From Macrophomina tecta (Eukaryota; Ascomycota; Dothideomycetes; Botryosphaeriales; Botryosphaeriaceae), in contig JAKSGN010000005.1 of the NCBI GenBank assembly GCA_024180945.1, positions 620,001 through 684,000 on the forward strand: a stretch of DNA of 64,000 nt, given 5' to 3'. The stretch's first letter is position 1. Each line of letters opens with the position of its first letter. The position numbers and the translations under genes were made by a program. Positions 34,438 through 44,954 of the stretch are shown here, piece by piece. The notes under the pieces were generated by a model. It was not told the origin of the DNA, made no database searches, and saw only the letters and a list, made by a program, of their open reading frames with translations.

Positions 34438-35185
34438 TTTGCAGCATAGTTCGAATGTGGCTTTTTGTCTTGTCGGTCGCAACGTTGCGCAAGCCATGGT
34501 GAAAACGACTGGCGCAGCCGGTCTGTCTGCACAAGCGCGCAAACTGCCCACGGCCCCGCAGATCGTGTATGCGAGAGGAACCGCTGGCGCCCGATTTCCC
34601 AGCAGTTTGGTGCATCTCTCTCTCGAAAAAAAAGCCTCTCGTATTCTCGGGCGCATCATCGATCGTCACAGCGCTAATGCAGCAGCCAGGAACCGCCTGG
34701 CTGGTAGCCTTGGCGGGTGGAGATGTTCGGTCGCGCGGCAACAAGCCCATTCACCTGTCTATGTGGGGTGTTGGTATACGGGCCTGCACTAACAGTGAGA
34801 GCTGCATATGGTGAAGTTGGAGACGGGGTTTCTAGTTCTTAGCTGCATCACTATGGGCGGGATCGATCCCGGGCAAACGACAATAACATGGCTTCCGTAA
34901 TTGCATTTTCTAAGCTTTCCCAGAATCTGAAGGAAAAAGAATCTCGACCGAGTGCTCAAAGCAGTCAGTGGAAGACTGTCGCACATTCCACGGTAGCGGC
35001 TGGTTGCGTGTGCGGAGCCTGGAGCGAACTGGGGAGTCTCAAAACGAGAGATAAATCAAGCAATTGAACGTGAATCTCAAGCCAAAACAAACCCAAGCAC
35101 TAGAGCAGAAGAGCACCGCACAACTCGTACTCCAGGTGGAAGTCACCGAGAGTGCGCATGACATCGACAAACAGGCCTCCTCTCC
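34438..35185. other. Convergent 3' gap
   Basis: 748 bp between the stop codons of the TyrRS paralogue and the diiron oxidase. No gene seen; both terminators must lie here. Confidence 0.6.
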
Positions 35186-37279
35186 TCACTTTTCCTCAGC
35201 CCTTGAAGTAACGATGCAGCTGTCAATGAGGTCTGTGCCCAGCCGGTATCCCCTGCACACATCATCGACGGCGCCTCCCGTAATCCCGGCTGCCTTTATG
35301 CTCTCGGAAAGGCCAGCTTCCTCCCGAGCTGCAATAGCGTGCAAGATGGCCTGTCCTTCCGAGCTGAGGAGGTCTGAATCCGCTATCGCACGGTGGAGGC
35401 CGACGAATGCCCACGAGATCCCGAGCAAAACGGGCAAGTGCTCCTGCGGTCTCGCCGCCAGCTTGAGGAGGATGGTATAATCTGCATCCATCTCAATCAC
35501 ATCTTCCATGCGGCTAGGCAACGGGCGGCCCGCCACTGTGGCCATTTGCAACCCCAAGTCGATGAGCCCCGCGGCGTCAAGGCGCTTGACCTCGTCCATG
35601 CCCGCGACCCCGCCTCCCTCAAGCTCGCCTAGTCCGTTCTGAGCGCGGAGCACCTTCAGCACGCACGCCATGGGCTCCGTCGCCGCTCGCGATGGGATTG
35701 AGACGGTCGTCTCCAGGAGACAGGGGTGCGTGAACCAGATGGCGAAGAAGCGGGAGACGTGCAGGTCGGCCACCGTGCGGATGGTGGGTGGTGTGATGGG
35801 CGGCAGCGCTGCAGGACAGTCTCCCCGGACACAAAGCGCAGGCGGCACATGATTGAGCATGGCTGGCCGGACCAGCGGGCCCGGCTGGCGATTGGCGAAA
35901 GACCAGTACGTCGACGCGTCCGGCCGCCGGCCCAGCTCGTCGATCCAGCTCTTGACCACCTCGACCTCGCGCTCCGTAAACGAGCCAAACATCTTGCCGC
36001 CCCACAAGAGCTCCTTCACCAGCTTGCTCCGCGCACCGTAGCCCTTCCGGACCCACGCCGGAGACGCGGCCAGCGCCGCCAAGAAGGACGACTGCCATCG
36101 TCGGTCCCGGAAAGCTGTCGGATCCAGCCACTCCTCGAGCGAGCGACCACCGATCCGGCCCCTGCAAGAGCAGTGCATGTTCTGCGACACGACGGCCTTC
36201 TGCAGGAAGACGTCACCAACAGCCGCCGCGGCGGGCGACAGCGGGCTATGGTCTTCGCCAAGGTACTCCGACAGCACGTAGCCCGCCTGTATTCTCCGCC
36301 ACGCATCCCGCACTGCAGTGTCTACCCCCGTGGCGCCGATGAACCGCATGTAACTGTGCACAGCCGCCAGCGCCATGGCAGTGTGGCCGGATGCCGCGTT
36401 GTCGATGGTGACGTGCAGCCGGAAGTACGACGGATCCAGCGCGACCTCCTGCAGCTCCCTCGACAGCACCAGCGTCTCCAGCGCCAGCCCCTCGAAGTGG
36501 AGGTTGAAGCCGAGGATCTCGGGCAGGAAGTCGTGCGGGAAGAGCGAGATGAGGAGCTGGCCGACGCCACTCTTCCACGCCCGCGGATCGGTCATGCCGT
36601 GGCCGGGCTCGAGGAACTCTTTGCTGTGGGGCTCGGGCAGCGCGACTCCGGCGCTGAGGAGTAGTTGGCGGTAGAGGGAAACGTGGTTCTTGCCGTTACA
36701 TCCGTCTCCCAGCTCTTCGGAGAAGATCTGCCATGCGGTCTTGGTGGTCGGGCGCAGTGCGTACGGCGTCGTGGCCGTGTGGACGTAGCCCAGCCATGCT
36801 CCATCCACGAGCTTGCATGGCGCCTTCTTGACCAACAAAGCTATTGCATCAGCAAGCGTAGGGACTAGCTCCCGCGGCCCTGTCTTCCTCCTCTTGATGT
36901 ATTCGTCCCAGCTCCTCAGTATCTCGAGGTTCCGTGAATGGACAAAGGCGGACGCCGAATCTGCGCTGTATGTATCCACGGACAGAATGCCGCCACGGGC
37001 GGGCATTGCGCTCTCGAGAGCTTCCGCCAGGAGATGGACGAGCGTGTCTCTAGCCTCTTGAAGTATATCGGGGAATCGTTCAAGATTGTGAAGCTTGTGG
37101 AAGAGCTCTTGGAAGTGCCGAAGGTCGGGATCGCTGTTGACGCCCGCTGCAGCAGAACCCTGCAAGGCCGCTGCAGCAGATGGAATAACCTCATTCAAGC
37201 GGCGTTTGCTTTTGAAAGAAAGCCATAGCAGGGCCGCAATTGCTACAGCCAGAATGCTGAAACCGCCAACGATGGTCAT
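35186..37279 (-). CDS. Membrane-anchored haem-oxygenase-like diiron oxidase (HDO)
   Basis: Single exon, 697 aa, ATG at 37279. Residues 4-22 form a transmembrane anchor followed by Lys/Arg, so the enzyme probably faces the cytosol. The central part matches the 'iron-containing redox enzyme' group (Haem_oxygenas_2): LGYVHTATTPYALRP, then EELGDGCNGKNH, NLHFEGLALETL and FRLHVTIDNAASGH. Likely iron ligands are Glu189, His199, Glu263, His289, Asp293 and His299. The spacings E-x9-H and H-x3-D are those of heme-oxygenase-like diiron enzymes such as the central domain of SznF. The set is complete, so activity is likely. Known relatives do N-oxygenation, C-C cleavage or desaturation of amino acids and fatty acids. 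The long C-terminal half is unassigned. Its place next to an aminoacyl-tRNA synthetase paralogue suggests an amino-acid substrate. Confidence 0.82.
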   Translation of the reverse strand: MTIVGGFSILAVAIAALLWLSFKSKRRLNEVIPSAAAALQGSAAAGVNSDPDLRHFQELFHKLHNLERFPDILQEARDTLVHLLAEALESAMPARGGILSVDTYSADSASAFVHSRNLEILRSWDEYIKRRKTGPRELVPTLADAIALLVKKAPCKLVDGAWLGYVHTATTPYALRPTTKTAWQIFSEELGDGCNGKNHVSLYRQLLLSAGVALPEPHSKEFLEPGHGMTDPRAWKSGVGQLLISLFPHDFLPEILGFNLHFEGLALETLVLSRELQEVALDPSYFRLHVTIDNAASGHTAMALAAVHSYMRFIGATGVDTAVRDAWRRIQAGYVLSEYLGEDHSPLSPAAAAVGDVFLQKAVVSQNMHCSCRGRIGGRSLEEWLDPTAFRDRRWQSSFLAALAASPAWVRKGYGARSKLVKELLWGGKMFGSFTEREVEVVKSWIDELGRRPDASTYWSFANRQPGPLVRPAMLNHVPPALCVRGDCPAALPPITPPTIRTVADLHVSRFFAIWFTHPCLLETTVSIPSRAATEPMACVLKVLRAQNGLGELEGGGVAGMDEVKRLDAAGLIDLGLQMATVAGRPLPSRMEDVIEMDADYTILLKLAARPQEHLPVLLGISWAFVGLHRAIADSDLLSSEGQAILHAIAAREEAGLSESIKAAGITGGAVDDVCRGYRLGTDLIDSCIVTSRAEEK

Positions 37280-38401
37280 GGAGGTACTTCAGATGCTGGA
37301 CCGCAAGCTGTCTCGTATCTGCTTTACCTGGCTAGCTTTATACCCTCCTTAGCAGACGAGAGGCGGACTATGGTGCGCCAGGTCATGCAGAGCGCCTGAT
37401 CTGGCCTTGCACAGGAGGGAAAATAAATGGTGTTGTGGAGACCCTTATTCTCACCTGCAGGATCTGTACGCACCATCTGATATCCGAACATCGGGGTGGG
37501 ATCCTGTTTGAGAAGTGACCTATGCGGTATGACGGCTAGCCTGAGCTATTGGGAACTTGTCGCAGCTGAGTATCTCACCGGCAGGACGAGCCAAAGCCGG
37601 GTGAGCCACCGACGTCGACCGAGCGGCTGTCGTTCCGGAGGGATAGAGATTCGATGGGCTGACCCGAAATGGAGCCCATTCTCATCCAACAACGCATCGA
37701 AAGAATGAAGGTATGAGTTTGACTACCCTATCCATCCTCATGTGTCCTTGTCAGAATGCGCGTCGCTCATGCGTCCCGGTTGCCCATGTCCAACGCCCGT
37801 TCCAACCTGCTACACACCCCCACAATTTCGCTCGTACAGATGCCTTTCGCTTGGTTTTCTGGATATATTACTTGGCAAATTTTTTGGAATCTATGTGTGG
37901 CTTGGCTGCTGGCGGGCACATGCGGAACAGCGGAAAGCTGCCATTCGCTCAACTCCGAAACGTAGCTAAACGGGAGCGTTAATAAGAGGTGTTATTTCAA
38001 ACTGCAGGCTTACACTCCGAGATGTGGGACGGAATGGAGGAGATATACATCGACGAGAGATAAATCATGATTCCCAGATACGAAATCCCCTTTCGCATCT
38101 ACAACCTCGCGAGAATGCGCACTGTCAAGACAGCCCCAAATAAAGTTCTCTACATTAGCAAGGCGATGCGGCAGCTCTGCTCAAATCGAGGTTTATGCCA
38201 ATTTCGGTGTCCTCGAGGCTCATCAGACCTTGGGTCTTCGCTCTCATTGGCTATCTGCGAACAATATCAGTGGCGGACAATGAGCAGAAGGAACAATATC
38301 AACACCATGTGCCAAGAACAGCATCATCATTTTCCGTCACAACGCCCAGTCTTTGTGCATCCCACCTGAGCAGTACCATAGCACCGCTTTGTTTGTCTCT
38401 C
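37280..38401. other. No gene seen
   Basis: Intergenic DNA between the start of the diiron oxidase and the secreted-protein gene. Short open frames only, none with family features. It must contain the oxidase promoter next to 37280. Confidence 0.55.
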
Positions 38402-38408
38402 TATATAG
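38402..38408 (+). promoter_or_regulatory. TATA box of the secreted-protein gene
   Basis: TATATAG at 38402-38408, about 140 bp before the ATG at 38550. The leader between them is rich in CA and ends with AAGAAGGAGAGAGAGAAG just before the start, as in highly expressed fungal genes. Confidence 0.45.
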
Positions 38409-38549
38409 AATCCGTGCATGGTATCCGCGAGGTCTGCATCGGGGAAGACACCTACCATCACTCACCCACACGATCGTTTTACGCTCCAAGCCAAACAACA
38501 GCACACGCTCGTTCCCATAAAACCCAAGCAAAAGAAGGAGAGAGAGAAG

Positions 38550-39017
38550 ATGCACGTCACGCCGACCCTGATCGCCCTCGCCCTCAGTGCTCTCACGCTC
38601 GCCACTCCCATCGACCCCCTCTCGCTGCCCTCCGACGAAGTCGCGGGCCTCATCCCCTACGCCGCCGACTCGAGCACGGCCGCTCCGGCGACCAACTCGA
38701 GCCTCCGCCAGCGCGGCAGCTACTTCTCGAGCACGCACCGCGTGCGCTACTGCGAGCACGCCAGCGGCAAGGGCGCGTGCGTCAACCAGGACCTCAGCGA
38801 CGAGAAGTGCTACGGGTTCGTGCCGGCGTGGAAGAACCGCATCTCGAGCTTCTACGTCAACCCGTGGACGTACTGCGAGGCGTCCAAGGTGGACCGGTGC
38901 GGCGGCAAGGCCTTTCCCATCTCGGCGCCCGGCCAGCTTAATTTCAAGACGGCCTGGGGCGGCGCGTACAACGATCAGATCAAGTCGGTCAAGTGCGTGT
39001 CCGGGAGGCGGACGTAG
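38550..39017 (+). CDS. Small secreted six-cysteine protein, candidate effector
   Basis: 155 aa, no intron. The frame is open further upstream, but ATG 38550 is chosen because it starts a clear signal peptide (MHVTPTLIALALSALTLATP, 1-20). A linker to about residue 57 may be a propeptide. The mature part has six Cys (68, 77, 87, 109, 117, 149), even in number and so probably three disulfides, with YCEHASGKGACV, KCYGF, TYCEASKVDRCGGKAF and a last Cys near the end. The order of aromatic/Cys/Gly repeats resembles secreted beta/gamma-crystallin-like fungal proteins, but I cannot prove that. Size, secretion and Cys content fit an effector or antimicrobial protein. Confidence 0.75.
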   Translation: MHVTPTLIALALSALTLATPIDPLSLPSDEVAGLIPYAADSSTAAPATNSSLRQRGSYFSSTHRVRYCEHASGKGACVNQDLSDEKCYGFVPAWKNRISSFYVNPWTYCEASKVDRCGGKAFPISAPGQLNFKTAWGGAYNDQIKSVKCVSGRRT

Positions 39018-41566
39018 GAAAGGGGGGGGGGGCGCCGTGGAGGACGGCGACGGAGAGGGGGAAGTTTCTGACTGGGGGTTCCTGCTTTGTAGACGTTGGG
39101 GGTGTGGGAGCTGGGGTTGGGGCTCGTTGTAAATGCGTGCCCAGCCGTAGCTGCGGGGTAGTAATAATGATAATATCAATAAACACTGCAGGAAGAAAAG
39201 AATTTGCCTGCGCCGTGAGGTGTGGATTTTGATCTGGCAGCTATGCAACAATGCCTGAATTTTGCTCTGTATTGGCTATTCATCAGCTGTTATGTTATCG
39301 TGTCTCTTTGCCGCTGGTGGATGAGATAGGAGGAGAAAAATGCTTCGGTAGGCGAGCGAGAAGTAAGACTTCGCAATCGATGGCACACTTTACACAGTTT
39401 CCAGCTCGCGGAACTCTGGGAGACGAGGATATCGGAGGGTTGATTCGGTAAATCATGCGCGGCGCATTTCTAACGCCTACGCTTTCTGGGCCGCATCACG
39501 GAAAGGGATGGATACGTCAGTAATTATATGAGGAATTTAAGCTTCAGAGAAGCTTGAGATTGCCCAGTGTCATTGCTGAGCGCCCTGTCTGCCTTGTTTG
39601 TGAATCCGATCTGCTGCTAAGGAGATAAGCAGCTTGTCACTCAAATCAACAATCACGGGAAGGGGCGCAGAAGATACAGAATCATCCCCAGTCAACGGCG
39701 TCTTGGCAGCGCGTTTGAGTGTTGGCCAAACAAACGTGGATGGACGCGAGGGCTAGCCGTTGCGTAGGCTGGCCCCATGTCAGCACTCGCCCGCTCGCAG
39801 AGCGGCTTCTGTAGCGAGTCTGAAATGACACTGGAGAACTGCCGCAGGAACTTCACAACGAGCGAGGAATTCATCAAGGGTGAGAAGCGATTCAGCAAGC
39901 ATCATGGCACTCATGGCAGCAGCAGCGCCGTTGCGACCACGTCTACGGTAGAGAACCCATGCGTAGCTCCGTCCGCACACCCAGCCAGACAGTCAGCGAG
40001 GGCGTCTGGGCCTCTTGTGACGATTTTCTATTCCCAACAGCCTGATATCCATTGCCCATTGTCCACGTGTATCACAGTGTAGATGCAAGCCAGTTCATCT
40101 CCGTCAGGTCGTTATGTTTCAGGTAGCTCCACTCGTGCTCTAGATATGGCGCAGCCGTGACCGCGGCATCCCAGGGGACCCCTCTCTCCAGCATCGCGTG
40201 GCGAAAAGTGGAGCGGGCCGTGGCGGTACCGGCTTTGCGCCCTCACTCAAGGTAACAACGTTTATGGGCTGTAGAGAAGTCGAAGGGCAAGCGTATAGAA
40301 CGCTGTTGGCGAGCGCGCTGAGCGGGAATGCGGAGTGGTTCTTGGATTGGCTGGGCGGCGGACGGGTATGGTTGAGTGGGCGGGTGCGGACGCGCGACGG
40401 CGGTGGCTTGTGCTGCAGCTGTAGCTCGAGCAGGCGCAGGGCGGTCGATTTCGCGGGGATGTTTAGATACCTGCAAAATATCGCGAAGTGAAGTGGGCTC
40501 GCAGGCCGGATCAGAGGATGGGGGAAGCTGGGTGAGGTGGAAAGGAAGCCTGTCGTGGCGGCATTGACTGGAGTGGAGAATGTGGAGTCGGTGAGCAGGA
40601 ACGAAGGCGGCGACGGCTACATTCGCCGGGGCGGGCGTGTGGGAGCTGGGGAGGCTGGAGCTGGCCGTCGGGACGAAGCTCACAGGCAGCGACGCGCAGC
40701 AAACACCACGGACAGCCGCAGCATCGGCCGTCCGGGGCTGGATGCAGCACCAAGATTTGCGCCATCTTTCACCACGACCGGCGACCCGAATGACAGAAGG
40801 CCAGTGATGGCGCAAGGGGCAGCAAGCACAGTAAAGAAGGCACAGTGGCAGTGGCAGGCCGAATGGAATCAAAATCACGAATGAATTCAAGGAGCTACCT
40901 AATGTCCGATTGTCGCACTGTCCGGCTATGGATGACTTGAGCATAGCGGCCTTTCTTAATCGACTCGGCGTCCCGGTTGGCAGCGACCAGCCTGTGGCGG
41001 CTGAAGTCTGTCCCGCAACCAACTGGACATTCGTCTGGGTAGTGTCGCGGCCCATCGCTAAGCCCACGGGGAGAACTGGATCGTCGCGGGCAAAGACACT
41101 CCGTAGAGTTGGGTGTATGGCCAAACATGGCGGACCGATGGAGGTGACGGTGGGTGGCAGGGTTTATATAGGCGGCGACCGCACGCCCCGATCACCGCAG
41201 GCGACGCTAAACCTGTTTAGGAAGCGGGAGGTGGTTGGGGAGGGCGAAAGCTGCGGTTCGGGTCTGCTGGGGTGACAGTATGCCCTGCGAGCGGCGATTG
41301 CATCTCAGCCTCGGAGGTCATGGCAACAGGTTCCGCCCTGGCGCTGAAGCCAAGCTGCCCTGGCAAAATGGCCGTCGTGCTGGTCGTGCTTTGGTCCTAC
41401 GGCGCTGCTTCTACCGCGTCCGCGACACCGGTGCGCCTGCTCCACCACGACAGCCACCGCCGACCGCTCCACTGCGCTCCTCCACAAGATAGCGCGCGCC
41501 CACTACCACCTCATCGCCTTCTTCTCCCGCATCCAAGACCGCCAACCCCCACGCAAGGCCACTGCG
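39018..41566. other. No convincing gene
   Basis: A long minus-strand frame (40243-41124) is Ala/Pro/Arg-rich without any motif and is judged a GC artefact. A TATA-like TTTATATAGG at 41162-41171 precedes the RING-like gene by about 400 bp and could serve it, with a leader or missed first exon between. Confidence 0.45.
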
Positions 41567-42465
41567 ATGGCGCCTGTCCACAGCCCGCCCCTCTGCGCTC
41601 TCCGCCGCGCCCGCGCCGTCGCGCTATCCAACCCGGCGCACAATGCGCCAGAGTCAACGGACAGCACCACCACACCGAAACTTGACATCGCCCTCCCCGA
41701 AACGACGCACCTCACCCACACCGCCTACCTCGCCACCATCTCTGCGCTCCCGGACCTCACCCTCTCCGCCCTGACCGCAGCGTTCCACTGGCGCGCCCAC
41801 GCCCTGCTGCGCCGCGTCATCCTCTTCCACTGGGACGCCCTCCTCCTCGCGCGCATCACCACCGCGCCGCCGACCACAAGCACCACCACCACCCACAACA
41901 ACAATACCAACGAAAAGAAGGACATGGGCCCCCTCACGGCCGCCGCCGCGGGCAAGAAGTTCCTCGAGAGCGGCACCGCCTCGACGTCCACCATCCCCGT
42001 CACCGGCGCGCAGCTGCTCGCGCTGAAGCAGGTCGTGCGCGCGCTGACGGCCGTGCGCGTGCTGGAAACGCTGCGCTGGATCGAGGACCACGACGTGGCG
42101 CGCGTGGCGGTGGTGCTGGAGGCGCGGGCGCTGGGCGCGCGGCAGCGCTGGTGCGCTGGGTGCAGCGGCGTCTTTTATCGTGTGGTGAGTATTCTCCTGG
42201 TGTTTCTTCTTCTTCTCCTCCTTCTTCTTCTCCTGCCTCGTCTTTGCAGCCATTTTGTGCTTTGATGCTCTGTAAATGCAGCTAATCTTTGGTTCTTTCT
42301 TTACTTTGATAGGGCGGATCCGAGGAGGAGCGCCAGGCACCGCTGATGGAGCAGCCGATGGGTGTCACGAGCTGCAAGCATATTCTCTGTAGGGACTGTA
42401 TTTTGTGGTGGCTGAATGATGGCGAGGCGAGGGGGAGGCAGGGGAAGCAGCCGTGCTGTCGCTAA
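41567..42465 (+). CDS. RING-like zinc-finger protein
   Basis: Two exons (41567-42184, 42313-42465; 128-nt intron, GTGAGT..GATAG), 256 aa. The first part is helical and Thr/Ala-rich. Near the exon junction WCAGCSGVFYR gives the first Cys pair; in exon 2 SCKHILCRDCILWWL gives C-x-H-x2-C-x2-C and the protein ends PCCR. This is the skeleton of a RING finger in which the last pair is CC instead of C-x2-C. A spaced Thr/Asn repeat (ACCACC..AACAAC) lies at 41880-41912. The reading frame stays open upstream of the chosen ATG for about 160 bp (..RAHYHLIAFFSRIQDRQPP), so the true start may lie in an upstream exon. Probably nuclear/cytosolic and ubiquitin-related; not proven. Confidence 0.6.
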
Positions 42466-43247
42466 TGGGATGAGAAACGGCTGAAGGGTATCTCGGAATG
42501 TGGCGGATAATGGGGGATGTTGAGGGCCGGGACGGGACGATGCGGGACGTCCGGCGCTGCCTGCGCGTTCTTTTGGAGGATGGATAGACACAGATGACTT
42601 GATATCAGCTCAAGCAGCCGTCTGACCGTAAATGCCTGTGGTTTCATGGTACATTTACATCCGGACCACTGCTACAACTGCACACGGAACACTGGCCCGG
42701 TGTGGTTTTACGTGAAGGCTGGATAGCGCCGCTCATTTCATGGGCATATCAATCCCATTTGCCAACAATGTTTTTCGAATTGAGCGACCTGGTTGGTTGC
42801 GGAGGGAGAGGTGCGGCTCACTGATGCGAGCTGTGCCGATCGTCCTTCCCTTCTGGGAAAAGCGGAACGCCCGATCCGTGGGCTGCGCAACAACGTCCCA
42901 TGAAACGAAGCCCCCAATACCAGGCACTTTCCAGCCCTGCAACCACATTCGAGTCAGAATCACAGTGGCTGCTACAATGGTTAGATGGAACAGTCATACC
43001 CGGGCAGGCGAAAGTGAAAGTCCGTGCGGCTATAATAATAGGGTGGCCGGCAGCGAGTGTGAAAGTGAGCCATAACACTATTGACCACAATACTATTAAG
43101 CAACACTGTCCTCTTTAAAAACTCCTGCGTTTCAGCGCACCTCCTCTTTCCTCCGGCGATCCTGCACTCCACTTCAAACACCCACCATACAACTGCTTTT
43201 CTATCCCTCTTCCTCTTTCCTCAAACCAACCAACCAACCACCACTTC
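42466..43247. other. No gene seen
   Basis: Non-coding gap. The last 150 bp are CT/CA-rich and precede the coiled-coil gene, probably its promoter and leader (CCAACCAACCAACCA near 43228). Confidence 0.55.
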
Positions 43248-43302
43248 CATCACCATCACCATCACCACCACCACCACCATCACCACCACCATCACCATCA
43301 TC
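43248..43302 (+). repeat. (CAY)n microsatellite in the leader
   Basis: CAT/CAC trinucleotide run of about 55 bp ending directly before ATG 43306. It is likely transcribed as 5' UTR and may vary in length. Confidence 0.85.
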
Positions 43303-43305
43303 AAC

Positions 43306-43908
43306 ATGTCCTCCTCCAACATCACAGCCACCGCACCCCCCACCAAGTACGTCACCGAGGCCGCCCTCCGCGCCAACTGGGCGCGCAGGCAGGCCGAGCG
43401 CCGCGAGAAGAAGAAGCAGGCCGACCAGGAGGCCCGCGTGGCCGCCAGCATCCGCCGCCGCCGCAACGTCGAGAAGGCAAAGGCTCTGCGCTGCGCGCCC
43501 GGCCCCTCCAGCAGCACCAACAGCAGCAGCACCACCACCAAGAAAACCAAGCTCACCAGCACCGCCGCCGCCACCACCACCACTCGCGTCATAAAGAAGA
43601 AGACGCCGGCCGACCTCACCTTTGCAAAGGCAAAGCGCTTGGTTGCTGCTGCTGGAGGCGGCATGGGGGGCGCCGTGAGCGGGGAGGAGGTGGCGAGGAG
43701 GAAGAGGGAGAAGGAGGAGAAGGCCAGGGAGAGGAAGGAGAGGGAGGAGAGGAAGAGGGAGCGGGAGAGGGTGGAGGAGCAGAAGAGGAAGGAGGAGGAG
43801 GAGAAGGAGGAGGAGGGAAATGGAGCGGCACAGCGCGCTGACCGCGTTGGCGGTGAGGCGATGGAGGAAGGTGAGGAGGAGGACCTGTTTGCGGATTTCT
43901 GGGCTTAA
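43306..43908 (+). CDS. Lys/Glu-rich coiled-coil protein
   Basis: 200 aa, no intron. The N-terminus is Ser/Thr-rich, then NWARRQAERREKKKQADQEARVAASIRRRR forms a basic helix. A Ser/Thr/Lys linker follows, then VIKKKTPADLTFAKAKRLVAAAGG, and residues about 125-170 form a long single helix of RKREKEEKARERKE type. It ends acidic with DLFADFWA. The basic stretches fit a nuclear or nucleolar place. No family is recognised. Codon use is GC-rich and consistent through the frame, and the ATG context (CAACATG) is good. Confidence 0.6.
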   Translation: MSSSNITATAPPTKYVTEAALRANWARRQAERREKKKQADQEARVAASIRRRRNVEKAKALRCAPGPSSSTNSSSTTTKKTKLTSTAAATTTTRVIKKKTPADLTFAKAKRLVAAAGGGMGGAVSGEEVARRKREKEEKARERKEREERKRERERVEEQKRKEEEEKEEEGNGAAQRADRVGGEAMEEGEEEDLFADFWA

Positions 43909-44954
43909 TGGAGTGAGGGACGAGGAGGGGAGGTGAGGGAAGGAATGAGCCAGCTGGTCTGGTTTTTGGCCTCGCGTCCTTCTTTGCCGCGGTCTCTTCC
44001 CGGGCTATTTCTTTTTTAGGTAGTCCTTTGTCGCGCGATGGCCCTGGGCCTGCCGGCTTTGGGTGCGTCTCTTTCCCCAAGTCATTTGCCATTTGCTTCA
44101 ATCTGACCACCTGTGCATTGTGACTGGCCTGACTTATGCTTTCCGTTTTTTTTTTTTTTTTTTTTCTGGTTTTGTTCTCAATGTTGAGACTGAAAGCCGT
44201 GGCATTTATGCTGACTTCCCTGCGAAAAGTAGCATCATCCTTCTCGGCAAACGATTAAAACCCAAGCGATCTATAGTAGCGCCGTTCCGATGCAATCATG
44301 AAGGCCACTCGATTGATCGCTCGCCTGGCGTTCACATATTCAAAGAGCGAGACCCCTCAGCATCCCAGCTTCTCTGACGCACCGTCCGAATGGCTGTAGG
44401 CATCTGTTCTAAGCTTTGAGGGTGTGGGTTTCCGAATTAAGAAGTACATGAGACGCACCGGGCAGTGGTGAGATTTGCCGTCACTCCCATTCACGAGCAT
44501 TCCTTGGACTGATCCACGGAAATAGTAGAAAGTGAATGGACAATAGCGATATGAGGTCCGAGCGGCATAGTGACAAAGCTGGATCTTGGCGAGTCGTCAA
44601 AAGTACTCCTCCGAGCTCACCGTCCCAGAATGTTGCCTTCCAATTCACCATCCACTCCTAATACTCGTTCAACGATGGTCTGCGCCTCCGAATTCTTCGA
44701 CCAAAAGGCGATGATCGAGAGGGCCACGGCCCAGACGCGCAAAGCCAGCGGTAATTTCTGCTTGACTGTGGCTGGCACTGACCAGAAGCTGATTGCAATT
44801 TCCAGCGCTCGATCAGCTGCGCGCCGTACGCGCCGCAGAGGCCGCTCGCACTGCAAGCTCGTCGCCGCCCTCCTCGTCCTCGGCCTCATAATCATCCTCT
44901 GACCCTGCACACTTCTCCTCCTTCACCAACACCACCACAACCTCCACGCCCGCC
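43909..44954. other. No gene seen
   Basis: Contains a poly(T) tract of 20 (44146-44165), about 240 bp beyond the preceding stop. Short frames on both strands near 44.6-44.9 kb show no family features. Confidence 0.5.

Noticed and set aside
40243..41124. Minus-strand open frame of 293 codons
   Set aside because: No domain, low-complexity composition and a frame with no splice or promoter support; judged a GC artefact.
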